Assembly: GCA_964396055.1 (NCBI GenBank)
Contig: CAYNDV010000058.1
Coordinates: 1-25,594 of the forward strand
Source of the DNA: CAYJPV01 sp964396055
GTDB taxonomy: Bacteria; Acidobacteriota; Vicinamibacteria; Vicinamibacterales; JAKQTR01
Direction: 5' to 3'
Length of the DNA stretch: 25,594 nt
The position numbers were made by a program, and so were the translations under genes. Each line of letters begins with the position of its first letter. The stretch's first letter is position 1. Positions 14,733 to 25,594 of the stretch are shown one piece after another. The notes below the pieces were generated by a model. The model ran no database searches and was not told the DNA's origin. It was given only the letters and a program-made list of their open reading frames with translations.

Positions 14733-15935
14733 ATGTCTTCCGTGATCGCCCTCGAGAGCCAGCACGTCCTGCAGACCTACCGGCGCGCGCCTGTCGTGTT
14801 CGCGCGCGGCGAGGGCTGCTACCTGTGGGATACCGAGGGCCGGCGCTATCTCGATCTGATCTCCGGCGTCGGCGTCGCGGCGCTCGGGCATGCGAACCCC
14901 GTGCTGGCGGCGGCCCTGGCCGAGCAGGCCTCGATCCTGCTGCACACGTCGAACCTCTACTACCACCCGCTGCAGGGGCAGGTGGCTGCGCGCCTGGCGG
15001 CACTGTCGGGGCTGCCGCGCACCTTCTTCTGCAACAGCGGCACGGAAGCCAACGAGGCGTGCCTGAAGTTCGCCCGCCGGTACTGGCACACGCAGGGCGA
15101 CGGCGGGCGCACCCGGTACGTCGCCCTGGAGCATGCCTTCCACGGGCGGACGTTCGGGTCGCTGTCGGTGACCTGGGACCATCACTACCGCGATCCGTTC
15201 GCGCCGCTCGTGGGCGGCGTCACCTTCGTCTCGCCGGACGACCCGGCGGCGCTGACGGCCGCGGTCGACCCCTCGGTGGCGGCCATCACGCTCGAAGCCA
15301 TCCAGGGCGAGGGCGGCGTGCGTCCCCTGAGCCAGGCGTTCGCCGATGCGGTGCGCGAGGCGCAGGCCCGCACGGGCGTCCTGGTCATCGCCGACGAAGT
15401 CCAGTGTGGCCTGGGCCGCACGGGCGTCCCCTTCGGCTTCCAGCGGATCGGCCTCCAGCCCGACCTGGTGGCCGTCGGCAAGGCGCTCGGTGCGGGCGTG
15501 CCCGTCGGTGCCGCCCTCGTCAGCGACCGCGTGGCCGGCGCCATCGCGGCCGGCGACCATGGCAGCACGTACGGCGGCAACCTGCTCGCTTGCCGCGCCG
15601 CGCTGGTCTTCCTCGAAGCCCTGACCACCGGCGGCCTCATGGAGCGCGTGGCCCAGGTCGGCAGCGTGCTCGGCGCCGGCCTGCGGCGCCTGGCCGCCCG
15701 GCACGCGGTCATCCGAGAGGTCCGGGGCGCGGGCCTCATGTGGGGCCTCGATCTGCAGGCCGATGCCGCGCCGTACGTGAGCGCCGCACTCGCGTCAGGC
15801 CTGCTCATCAATCGCACGTCCGAAACCGTGATCCGCCTCCTGCCGCCGTTCATCCTCGGGAAGGCCCAGGCGGTCGAAGTCGTGGAACGTCTCGACGCGT
15901 TGTTCACGCAGGTGGCGAAGGAGCAGGCCGCATGA
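14733..15935 (+). CDS. argD: Acetylornithine aminotransferase
   Basis: The product (400 aa) is a class-III PLP aminotransferase converting N-acetylglutamate semialdehyde to N-acetylornithine. FFCNSGTEANEACLKFAR binds PLP phosphate. LEHAFHGRTFGSLS and IADEVQCGLGRTG (Asp221) are typical, and LVAVGKALGAGVPVGA places the PLP lysine at Lys250. DHGSTYGGNLLACRAAL is the usual late motif. Length is normal. I chose ATG 14733 over the in-frame GTG at 14724, with AGGTG upstream serving as a modest ribosome site. It overlaps the next gene as ATGA. Confidence 0.95.
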   Translation: MSSVIALESQHVLQTYRRAPVVFARGEGCYLWDTEGRRYLDLISGVGVAALGHANPVLAAALAEQASILLHTSNLYYHPLQGQVAARLAALSGLPRTFFCNSGTEANEACLKFARRYWHTQGDGGRTRYVALEHAFHGRTFGSLSVTWDHHYRDPFAPLVGGVTFVSPDDPAALTAAVDPSVAAITLEAIQGEGGVRPLSQAFADAVREAQARTGVLVIADEVQCGLGRTGVPFGFQRIGLQPDLVAVGKALGAGVPVGAALVSDRVAGAIAAGDHGSTYGGNLLACRAALVFLEALTTGGLMERVAQVGSVLGAGLRRLAARHAVIREVRGAGLMWGLDLQADAAPYVSAALASGLLINRTSETVIRLLPPFILGKAQAVEVVERLDALFTQVAKEQAA

Positions 15936-16507
15936 CCCCCGAACCCGTATCCCTCTGGCCCGGGCCCGCCCCGGCCGCCCCCGCTGTCCCCGCCAACCTC
16001 GCGCCCGGCGCGCTCGTGACGCGGCGCGGGACAGCCGCCGACGCGCCCGGCATCCACGCGTTGATCCTGGCGAACCTCGACGAGGGGCACCTGCTGCCAC
16101 GCACGCTCAGCAACGTCACGACCCTGGCCCACCGCTTCACCGTGGTCGAGCACCAGGGTGTCGTGCTGGCGTGCGGCGAACTGGCGCCCCTGAGCACCGC
16201 CGTCGCCGAGGTGCGGTCGCTCGTCGTGCATCCCGAAACCCGCGGGCTGGGACTCGGCCGGGTCGTGATCGCCGACCTGCGTCGACGCGCGCGCCGCAGC
16301 CGGTTCCGCACGCTCTGCGCCTTCACCCACGGCCCGGAGTTCTTCGTGCGCCTGGGATTCTCGATCGTGCCCCACGCGTGGGTCCCCGAGAAGGTGGCCA
16401 GCGACTGCTGGAACTGCTCGAAGTTCCCGCAGTGCGGCCAGTACGCCATGGTGATTCCGGCGTCGGCGCCTGGTGAGGCGGACCCGGCGCGGGGCGATCT
16501 GTCGTGA
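15932..16507 (+). CDS. argA: GNAT-type N-acetylglutamate synthase (short ArgA)
   Basis: The product (191 aa) is a GCN5-related acetyltransferase without the kinase-like domain of classical ArgA. The acetyl-CoA loop is HPETRGLGLGRVVIADLRRR (about 110-129), and EVRSLVVHP is the preceding beta-4 strand. Near the C-terminus DCWNCSKFPQCGQYAM matches the signature of ArgA GNAT domains, whose cysteine-rich CxxCxKFxxC segment precedes a final strand. The N-terminal 30 residues are Pro/Ala-rich. It sits between argD and argJ, overlapping both (ATGA and GTGA), which supports a role in priming acetylglutamate synthesis, with ArgJ recycling the acetyl group afterwards. Classical arginine inhibition cannot be judged from the sequence. 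Confidence 0.85.
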   Translation: MTPEPVSLWPGPAPAAPAVPANLAPGALVTRRGTAADAPGIHALILANLDEGHLLPRTLSNVTTLAHRFTVVEHQGVVLACGELAPLSTAVAEVRSLVVHPETRGLGLGRVVIADLRRRARRSRFRTLCAFTHGPEFFVRLGFSIVPHAWVPEKVASDCWNCSKFPQCGQYAMVIPASAPGEADPARGDLS

Positions 16508-17736
16508 GCCGCCAGGATCTGCCGCCGGGCGTGTCGGTGGACTTCATCTCGGGCGGCATCACGGCGCCGGACGGATTCCGGGCCGCCGGCGTGTCGTGCG
16601 GGATCAAGAAGGGGGACGCGCTGGATCTGGCGCTGGTCGTCTCGGACAATCTCGCCACAGCGGCGGGCGTGTTCACCACGAACCAGGCCTGCGCCGCGCC
16701 TGTCGTGGTGTGCCGGGAACACCTGCAGCGCACCGGCGGCCGGGTGGCCGCCGTCATCGTCAACAGCGGCTGCGCCAACGCGTGCACGGGCGCCGCGGGC
16801 ATGGCCGTGGCGCAGGCGACGGCCGACGGCCTCGCACGCGCGCTCGGGTGCGGACCCGAGCACGTGCTGGTGGCGTCCACGGGCGTCATCGGCGTGCAGC
16901 TCGACGGCGGGAAGGTGGCACGCGGCGCCTCGGCAGCCCTCCGGTCTCTCTCGCGCACGAACCACCTCGAGGCCGCCCGCGCGATCATGACCACCGACAC
17001 CGCGCCCAAGGAGGCGGCGGTCCGCGTCACGACGCCCGCCGGCGCGTTCCACGTGGGTGGCATGGCCAAGGGCGCAGGCATGATCGAGCCGAACATGGCG
17101 ACCATGCTCGGCTTCCTGACCACCGATGCGATGGTGCATCCGCCGCTGCTGAAGCAGGCCCTCGTCGAAGTGGTGGACGAGACCTTCAACGCGATCACCA
17201 TCGACGGCGATACGTCCACGAATGACTCGGTCGTGGTGCTGGCCGGCGGGGCGAGCCACGTGCCCGTGGAGGAGGCGCTCTATCCCGCGCTGGTGGCGGG
17301 CCTGCGCGCGGTGTGCGGCCACCTGGCACGCGCGATCGTCCGGGGCGGGGAGGGCGTCACGAAGCTGGTGGCGCTGACGGTGTCGGGTGCGGAGAGCCGG
17401 GACGCGGCCCGGCACGCCGCGAAGGTCATCGCCAACTCGCTGCTGGTCAAGACCGCCATCCACGGAGGCGACCCCAACTGGGGCCGGCTCGTGGCCGCGG
17501 CCGGGCGCGCCGGCGTGGCGTTCGACCTCGATCGGGCGCTGGTGCGGATCGGCCCGGTAGTGCTCTTTGCCGACGGGGTGCCTTTCGATGACCGCGCGCC
17601 GGAGGCCGCCGCCTGCCTGGAGGCAGCCGATGTCGAGATCGAGGTCGGCCTGGGCGCCGGCCTTCACACCGCCACGGTGTGGACCAGCGACCTCAGCGCC
17701 GAGTACGTGCGCATCAACGGGGAGTACAGGACATAG
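16504..17736 (+). CDS. argJ: Glutamate N-acetyltransferase / ornithine acetyltransferase ArgJ
   Basis: The product (410 aa) transfers the acetyl group from N-acetylornithine to glutamate, releasing ornithine and recycling the acetyl group. It self-cleaves at Ala199/Thr200 in EPNMATMLGFL to give alpha and beta chains, with Thr200 as nucleophile. STGVIGVQL supplies the oxyanion-hole residues. TIDGDTSTNDSV, HGGDPNWGR and the terminal YVRINGEYRT are ArgJ hallmarks. NSGCANACTG carries Cys where many homologues have Asn. GTG at 16504 overlaps the argA-type stop as GTGA. Whether it also uses acetyl-CoA (bifunctional) cannot be decided; the accompanying argA-type gene suggests mainly recycling. It is the last gene of the rightward arm. 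Confidence 0.95.
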   Translation: MSRQDLPPGVSVDFISGGITAPDGFRAAGVSCGIKKGDALDLALVVSDNLATAAGVFTTNQACAAPVVVCREHLQRTGGRVAAVIVNSGCANACTGAAGMAVAQATADGLARALGCGPEHVLVASTGVIGVQLDGGKVARGASAALRSLSRTNHLEAARAIMTTDTAPKEAAVRVTTPAGAFHVGGMAKGAGMIEPNMATMLGFLTTDAMVHPPLLKQALVEVVDETFNAITIDGDTSTNDSVVVLAGGASHVPVEEALYPALVAGLRAVCGHLARAIVRGGEGVTKLVALTVSGAESRDAARHAAKVIANSLLVKTAIHGGDPNWGRLVAAAGRAGVAFDLDRALVRIGPVVLFADGVPFDDRAPEAAACLEAADVEIEVGLGAGLHTATVWTSDLSAEYVRINGEYRT

Positions 17737-17739
17737 TGG

Positions 17740-17813
17740 GGCCGTTGGGCTATCGGCCGTTGGGCCGTTGGGCAGCGCGACAGCGTGATCTCTTCTTGCT
17801 TCTTGCTTCTGTC
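17740..17813 (+). repeat. Composite intergenic repeat, copy 2 (after argJ)
   Basis: GGCCGTTGGGC occurs three times (17740-17750, 17755-17765 and, overlapping by three, 17763-17773), with CTATCGGC between the first two. Then CAGCGCG and three heptads follow: TTCTTGC, TTCTTGC, TTCTGTC (17793-17813). The order CTATCGGC, GTT-GGC, CAGCGCG, pyrimidine heptads is the same as at 14631-14715 and in the same orientation. The block fills nearly all of the 78-bp convergent gap. Confidence 0.75.
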
Positions 17814-17814
17814 C

Positions 17815-19596
17815 CTACCGCCCGCCTCCCCGACGCCGTGCCTTGAGCAGGACCGCCACCTCATCCGGCCGTCCGTTGTCGTAGTCGAGCCGCACCCGGC
17901 CGTCGGCCGTCGTGGTCACCACCGCGGGGATGGAGGTGGCCGTGAGGTACCAGCCCGCCGGCAGCACCACGGCGTTGCGCGACCGTCCCAGGGCCCGATC
18001 CCAGACCAGTTCGTCGCCGTCCAGGTAGTAACGCGCCTCGTCTGTGTACGTCTCGATGATGCGCAGCCGGCTTGACTGGCCCGCTTTCACCGCCGGGAAG
18101 CGGATGACCACCACTTCGGTCTCCGGCCGCACCTGTTCGCCGATGTCCAGTTTCGCCTCCGTGATGGCGGCCCCCTTCAGGGTCTCGACCTTCAGGGCCT
18201 CACCCGTGTCGAGCAACCGGGCCGACGGGTTCGACACCCGGCTGCCGGCCCGGACCACGTTCAGATACTTGTCCACGCCCGCGCGCCGCTCGGTGTAGTC
18301 GTGGTAGAGCGCGAACGCATGGGTCTCGGGCTGCTGCAGGAAGTAGACGATCTCGCGGTCCTGCCTCGCGCGCTCGGTCAGCCGTGGCGACGGGGACGGG
18401 TCGGCGGACGACGCCGCCCCCTGCGTGGGCGGGGCCGGCGGCAGGGGCCTGGCCTTGATCACCAGCGGTGCGGGCCCGCCACCGGCGTTCATGAAGCTCA
18501 CGCGCACGCGGCCGTCGGGCTCGGCGGCAATCTGCGAGGGAACGTTGCACGCGACGACCTCGTAGCCCGCGGGCAGGACAACCGCGTTGCGCCTGATCCC
18601 CAGTTCCCGCGAGAAGACGATCAGGTCGCCTTCGCGGAAGTACGACGCGGCGTCCCGGTAGGTCTTGTCGATGCGCAGCCTGGTCTCGCCGCCAGCTGGC
18701 ACGGGCTGTGGCAGGGTCACCTGGATGTACTGCGCGTCGGGATCGGCCGCCGCGTGGCCGGCCTGGCGGGCGGCCGCGCCGCTCACCACGGAGAACGGCA
18801 GCGGCGTGCCCGTCGCCTGGTCGAACACCGCCTCGTCAGACGCCTCGCTCCCCTTGCGGATGACGTTGAAGTAGTGCCGCGCGCCGGGACGGGTCGCGGT
18901 GACCTCGTACACGATCCGGAACTGCGCCGTGCCGGGAGCGAGCAGTTCGTAGCGCGTATAGTCGTCGGCCTCGTGCCCTTCGAGGAGGGGCTCGGTCTCG
19001 CGGGGCGCCGGCGCAGGCGCGGCGGCTGCCGCCTTCCGACGGAACGTCGTGCCGTCGTCCCACACGCCCGCGGTCTTCATGTGCGCCGCCAGCCAGGCGC
19101 GCACCTCGCGGGTCTGCTTCGTCAGGACGACATTCCCCTCGCTGTCGGGACACGCGCCGAGCCCGGCGGTCTCGGGCTTGCCGGCGTGCGCCTTGAACCA
19201 CTCGTGGGCGAGCGGCCGCCACACGAGCGTGTCGCCCTGCCGATCGAGGAGAAAGGGCAGGTGTACGCGGGTCGTCCCCGGCGGGGTGTCCTGTCCCGTC
19301 TCGCGCGTCAGGTCGAGCACCCGGTGCGCCCCGATCGTGGTCAGGTGTCCCGTGAGCCGCGTCACCTCGCCATCGTCATCGAACGCGATGTCGTAGGCCT
19401 TCCACGCTCCGTGGGCGATGGTCAGCGCGTGCCCCTCCTCGGGGTTCTCCCACGTCCCGATCAGCGCCTCGTCGAACTCGACGGAGGCCGTGTCGTACAC
19501 GGGATGGAGCGTGACCACGAGGCAGCCGGCCAGCGGCAGCAGGCACAGCGCGGCGAGCGGACGCAGCAGGCGAAGGGACGGGACCGGGATGGTCAT
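17815..19596 (-). CDS. Lipoprotein with internally duplicated domain
   Basis: The product (593 aa) begins with a signal peptide and a good lipobox (LLPLAGC, Cys25). Residues about 30-190 form a separate N-terminal domain (LIGTWENPEEGHALTI, then a HEWFK segment). A Pro/Ala linker is followed by two related modules at about 215-385 and 412-587. Matching stretches are RLRIDKTYRDAASYF with RLRIIETYTDEARYY, RRNAVVLPAGY with SRNAVVLPAGW, and EPDGRVRVSF with TADGRVRLDY. The modules look beta-rich and non-enzymatic. I do not recognise the family. The start ATG at 19596 has GGAGGC upstream. It faces DUF2339 across a 145-bp AT-enriched divergent gap and converges on argJ. Confidence 0.82.
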   Translation of the reverse strand: MTIPVPSLRLLRPLAALCLLPLAGCLVVTLHPVYDTASVEFDEALIGTWENPEEGHALTIAHGAWKAYDIAFDDDGEVTRLTGHLTTIGAHRVLDLTRETGQDTPPGTTRVHLPFLLDRQGDTLVWRPLAHEWFKAHAGKPETAGLGACPDSEGNVVLTKQTREVRAWLAAHMKTAGVWDDGTTFRRKAAAAAPAPAPRETEPLLEGHEADDYTRYELLAPGTAQFRIVYEVTATRPGARHYFNVIRKGSEASDEAVFDQATGTPLPFSVVSGAAARQAGHAAADPDAQYIQVTLPQPVPAGGETRLRIDKTYRDAASYFREGDLIVFSRELGIRRNAVVLPAGYEVVACNVPSQIAAEPDGRVRVSFMNAGGGPAPLVIKARPLPPAPPTQGAASSADPSPSPRLTERARQDREIVYFLQQPETHAFALYHDYTERRAGVDKYLNVVRAGSRVSNPSARLLDTGEALKVETLKGAAITEAKLDIGEQVRPETEVVVIRFPAVKAGQSSRLRIIETYTDEARYYLDGDELVWDRALGRSRNAVVLPAGWYLTATSIPAVVTTTADGRVRLDYDNGRPDEVAVLLKARRRGGGR

Positions 19597-19741
19597 GAGC
19601 GCGCCTCCGGGCGGGCTCATGTTTATCACGAATCTTCACACTTGCCACATGACAGGGCGCCCGGGGCCGCGTATCGTTGAGACACAACTCCCGCCGAGTG
19701 ATCCGACGGACGGGTGCCGGGGGCCTCCTGGAGGGCGCGCC

Positions 19742-22062
19742 GTGGACACGATGTCGTTAGGCTGTTTCGCTGCCGCCGCCGCGGCTTTGTGGTTTGGCAT
19801 CACCGTGGTGCTGCCCATCGTGAGCTGGGCCCGCCTGCGCCGGGCAACGGCCGAGATCGATCGCCTGCGCACACGGCTGTCGGAGGTCGAAACCCGCCTG
19901 GCGAAGCCTCCCGCGCACGCCGCCGCGGTGGCACCTGACCCGGCCGAGGCCGCGGCCGCCGCAGCACCTGCCGCTGTCGTCCACCCGGCGCCCGAGGCCC
20001 CGGCCCCGGAGCAAGGCGACGTTCGCGTCCCGGTGTCGCCCGCTGAAGTCGCGCGGGTCTACGCGGCCTCGTCGCCCCCCACACCGGCGGCCACGCCGGT
20101 CCCGGCACCGGTCCCGGCGCAGGCCCCTCCTCCGCCGGCTCCGTTCGCCCTCGGGGGCGCTGAGGCCCGCCAGGAGAACGCCGTTCGGCCAGACACGCTG
20201 GAGTCACGCATCGGCGGACGCGGCCTGCTCTACATCGGCATGGCCGCGCTGCTCTTCGGCATCGCGTTCTTCGTGAAGTACGCCTTCGACAACGAGTGGA
20301 TCAACGAAACGGCCCGCGTGGTGCTCGGGGGGCTGCTGGGCGCTGGCATGGTGGCGGGAGGCGTGGCGCTGGCGCGCCGTCGCTACGATCTGTACGGCCA
20401 GGTGGTGGCGGGCGGCGGCTTCGCGGCGCTCTACATCTCCATCTGGGCGTCCCTTAACCTCTACGGGCTCGTCACGCGGCCCACCGCGTTCGTGCTCATG
20501 GTCGCCGTCACAGGCGCGGCGGCGCTCGTCGCCGACCGACTCGCGGCGCAGGCGCTCGCCCTCGTGGCCATCCTCGGCGGCTTCTTCACACCCGCGATGG
20601 TGGGCGGCGACGAGGACGCGCAGGTGGTCCTGTTCACCTACCTCGCCATCCTGGTGGCCGGCACCGGAGTCCTCGCCGACCGTCACGGCTGGCCCCGCCT
20701 CACGCGCGTCGCGTACCTGCTGACGCTGCTCGTGGCCTGGGGCTGGGCCGAGGTGCACTACACCGCCGCCCGGTACGCCACGACCGAGTTCTTCCTGGTG
20801 CTGTTCGCGGCGATGTTCGGCTTCCAGTTCTGGCGCGACGTGCGCGACACCGACGTGCGGGTCGATCCCGCCCCGGCGGTTGCCCTGGCCTCCGTGCCGC
20901 TGATCTTCCACGGGTGCTCGGTGTCCGTCCTCGGGCCGCACTCGCTGCCGTTCCTCGTCTATCTCACGCTCTTCACGCTGGGCGGCGTCCTCATCAGCGT
21001 CCGGTGGGACAAGGCCTGGGTGCGGCTGGCCGTGTTCCTGGCGGTCACCCCGGCCCTCATGGCCTGGCTCAGCACGCATCTCACCCCCGGCTGGCGCGTG
21101 GCGGCCGTCGTCGTCCTGGCCGCGCAGTACGTGATGTACCTCGCGGCTCAGGCGGAACGGGCGACGCGCCGCGACGATGCCTGGCCGAAGGCGGACGTGG
21201 CGCTCTTCCACGCCAGCGCCCTGGCCCTGTTCGCGGGGCTCTACGCCGTGGTGGACGCGTTCCGGCCGTACGACACGCACTGGCTCGCCATCGGGCTGGG
21301 CGTCTGGTTCGGTGCCCTGGCCTGGTTCATCCGGCGCTACACCGCCGACGGCGCCATCAATGCCCTGGCGGCGATGTTCGCCATGGCCGGCTTCGCGATT
21401 GGCCTGCGGTTCGACGACTGGTGGGCCGTGGTCGGATGGGCGGTCGAGGCCGGCGCGATCTACTGGGCAGGCCTGCGCACCGATCGCGCCTGGATGCGCT
21501 GGGGTGGCCTGGCCGTGCTCGCCGGCACGCTGGCCCGCCTGGGCGACGTCGGGTTCTTCGGCACGCCGGCAGGGTTCTCGGCGGGGTTCAACCCGCGCGC
21601 GGGCGCGACGCTGTGCATCGTGGCCGTCATTTACGCGATGTCGTTCTTCCTGCGTCGCCGCGCGGGCGCCGCCGCCGCGCGCACGATGACGGAGTACGCG
21701 GCGCTGCTGGTCGGCGCCAACGTCCTCACGATCCTGCTCCTGTCGGTGGAGATCAACTCGTACTGGCACCTGCGGCGGCCCGACGACGCGGCGGCGAACC
21801 TGGCCCTGCTGGCGTCGCTGTCGGTGGCCTGGGGCCTCTACGGCACGGCGCTGGTCGTCGTGGGCATCATGCGCCGCTACGCGCCTATCCGGTACCTGGC
21901 GATCGCGCTCCTGCTCATCACCGTGGGCAAGGTGTTCCTCGTGGACCTGTCGGAACTCGGCGGCATCTACCGCATCATCGGCTTCATGGGCCTCGGCGCC
22001 TGCCTGCTGCTCGGCGCCTGGCTCTACCAGCGATACCGGGACATCATTCTCGGGACCCGGGA

Positions 22063-22066
<4 letters not shown>
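19742..22066 (+). CDS. DUF2339 polytopic membrane protein
   Basis: The product (774 aa) has one N-terminal membrane segment (residues 8-30), a short coiled coil (ARLRRATAEIDRLRTRLSEV) and an Ala/Pro-rich linker to about residue 150. A DUF2339 core begins at RPDTLESRIGGRGLLYIGM, the characteristic opening of the family. The core contains some twenty hydrophobic helices, and it ends with the family's FLVDLSELGGIYRIIGFMGLG followed by a last helix and a short charged tail. The function is unknown, and it is an integral inner-membrane protein. GTG at 19742 is supported by GGAGGG six bases upstream; the frame is open further 5' but that part has no ribosome site. Its stop overlaps the convergent peptidase stop through CTAG. 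Confidence 0.9.
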
Positions 22067-24831
<2,765 letters not shown>

Positions 24832-24952
24832 TCCTGCAACTCCTTGACTGTCTATGAGATGTGGGTTCCACCTTCTACCTGACGCCGGGGCCTGTCGTCA
24901 AGACGAAACATGCCGGAAAGCCGCGCAGGGCCAGAAAACCGCGAGAAAACCG

Positions 24953-24981
24953 TTGTGAAGGCCCCGGTCGGGCCATAGAAT
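24953..24981 (+). promoter_or_regulatory. Candidate promoter for the DGQHR-domain gene
   Basis: TTGTGA (24953-24958) and TAGAAT (24976-24981) are separated by 17 bp, in the 182-bp divergent gap between the peptidase and the DGQHR gene. The predicted start, near 24988, leaves a leader of about 26 bases that carries AAGGA before the ATG. The rest of the gap shows no clear promoter for the peptidase gene. Confidence 0.6.
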
Positions 24982-25013
24982 CGCGCCCAAACCCCGACGA
25001 GCGAAGGAACACC

Positions 25014-25594
25014 ATGATCAACGTGGCCGCCATCCGGATGCAGCAGTTCGGCGTCCAGTTCTACCAGGCGTCGTTGACCGCCCGTGACATCGACAAACTC
25101 GTGCGCTTCGAGGTGCTGAGCTACGGCCAGCAGCAGCACCCCGCCGTGCGCGGCAGGCGCCGGACGGGCGCGGTGTCGAAGGTGAACTGGGATCTGCTCG
25201 AGCGGCGGATCGGTTCGAGCGACCGCGCGTACCAGCGGCAGATCATCCGGCGCAAGATCGACGAGCTGGTGCAGTACTACGAGCAGTGCCGCCAGGCCCG
25301 CGACCTGCCCTCCATCCCCGGCGCCGTCATCATCTCGTGCGACGAGCGGCTGGCCTTCAACCCGGTGGAGGACGGGGCCGTGGTGGGCACGCTCAAGGTA
25401 CCCGAGCGCGAAGGCGTGCTGCGCGCCATCGACGGCCAGCACCGCCTGCTGGCCATGCACGCGGACATCGAGCGGTTCGGGGACGAGGCCTTCTCGGTGC
25501 CTGCGGTGATCTTCGATCAGCTCGCCGAGGATCACATCGTCCAGATGTTCGTCACGATCAATGCCAAGCACACGCGGCTGAACTCGTCGCACCT
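25014..25594 (+). CDS. DGQHR-domain (DndB-like) protein, 3' part missing
   Basis: The ATG at 25014 follows AAGGA by five bases and the frame is open for 193 codons to the window edge, so the gene is truncated only by the window. The diagnostic DGQHR motif is at residues 140-144 (RAIDGQHRLLAM) in a ParB/DndB-like context, followed by SVPAVIFDQL and VTINAKHTRLN, the second conserved block of DGQHR proteins. An N-terminal region (about 1-100) is charged and helical. DndB, the best-known member, belongs to the phosphorothioate DNA modification system and acts in transcription control. Other members accompany defence or mobile genes, while many are solitary. Neighbours to the right are unseen, so the system cannot be named. 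Confidence 0.88.
   Translation, partial: MINVAAIRMQQFGVQFYQASLTARDIDKLVRFEVLSYGQQQHPAVRGRRRTGAVSKVNWDLLERRIGSSDRAYQRQIIRRKIDELVQYYEQCRQARDLPSIPGAVIISCDERLAFNPVEDGAVVGTLKVPEREGVLRAIDGQHRLLAMHADIERFGDEAFSVPAVIFDQLAEDHIVQMFVTINAKHTRLNSSH

Noticed and set aside
19597..19741. Promoters in the AT-enriched divergent gap before DUF2339
   Set aside because: GATAAA and TTGCCA elements are present but no -35/-10 pair with 16-18 bp spacing could be placed on either strand.

Overview
The window is about 70% G+C, densely coded on both strands, and reads as chromosomal DNA of a free-living Gram-negative-type bacterium. Lipoproteins, a FabI-type enoyl reductase, hybrid HD-GYP/GGDEF signalling, DUF4097 and DUF2339 proteins and a complete acetylated arginine pathway block fit Acidobacteriota, probably Vicinamibacteria. 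That placement is inference from gene style, not a database match. I see no rRNA, tRNA, CRISPR array, insertion sequence or phage gene, and no gap over 300 bases without a gene.

Layout. 1-489 (-): start of a protein with a PilT-N-like domain, cut by the window edge. 571-2052 (-): queD, a phosphoglycolate-phosphatase-like HAD gene and a small unknown gene, tightly coupled; queC diverges from queD at 2088. 2772-4882 (-): a DUF4097 lipoprotein and a deoxyhypusine-synthase-like enzyme. 4974-7386 (+): a small membrane protein and an HD-GYP/GAF/GGDEF c-di-GMP protein. 7383-9613 (-): an oxidoreductase, fabI and a zinc-ribbon/Gly-His-rich protein.

9727-17736 is an arginine biosynthesis locus built around a divergent control region at 12703-12825. 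Leftward: argR, an argG homologue, argH. Rightward: argC, argB, argD, a short N-acetylglutamate synthase (argA type) and argJ. The control region holds two ARG-box-like palindromes, each lying on the -10 element of one of two divergent promoters, so ArgR probably represses both arms and itself. The rightward arm makes ornithine from glutamate through acetylated intermediates; the leftward arm would turn citrulline into arginine. The carbamoyltransferase (argF) and carAB are not in the window. The argG homologue has lost nearly all recognised catalytic and substrate-binding motifs, which is the most surprising point in the window.

17815-22066: a lipoprotein with an internal duplication, diverging from a large DUF2339 membrane protein. 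22063-24831 (-): a secreted M14-type metallopeptidase. 25014-25594 (+): the first 193 codons of a DGQHR-domain (DndB-like) protein with its own promoter; what follows it lies outside the window. Two intergenic spaces of the arginine locus share a composite repeat ending in pyrimidine heptads (TTCTNNC).
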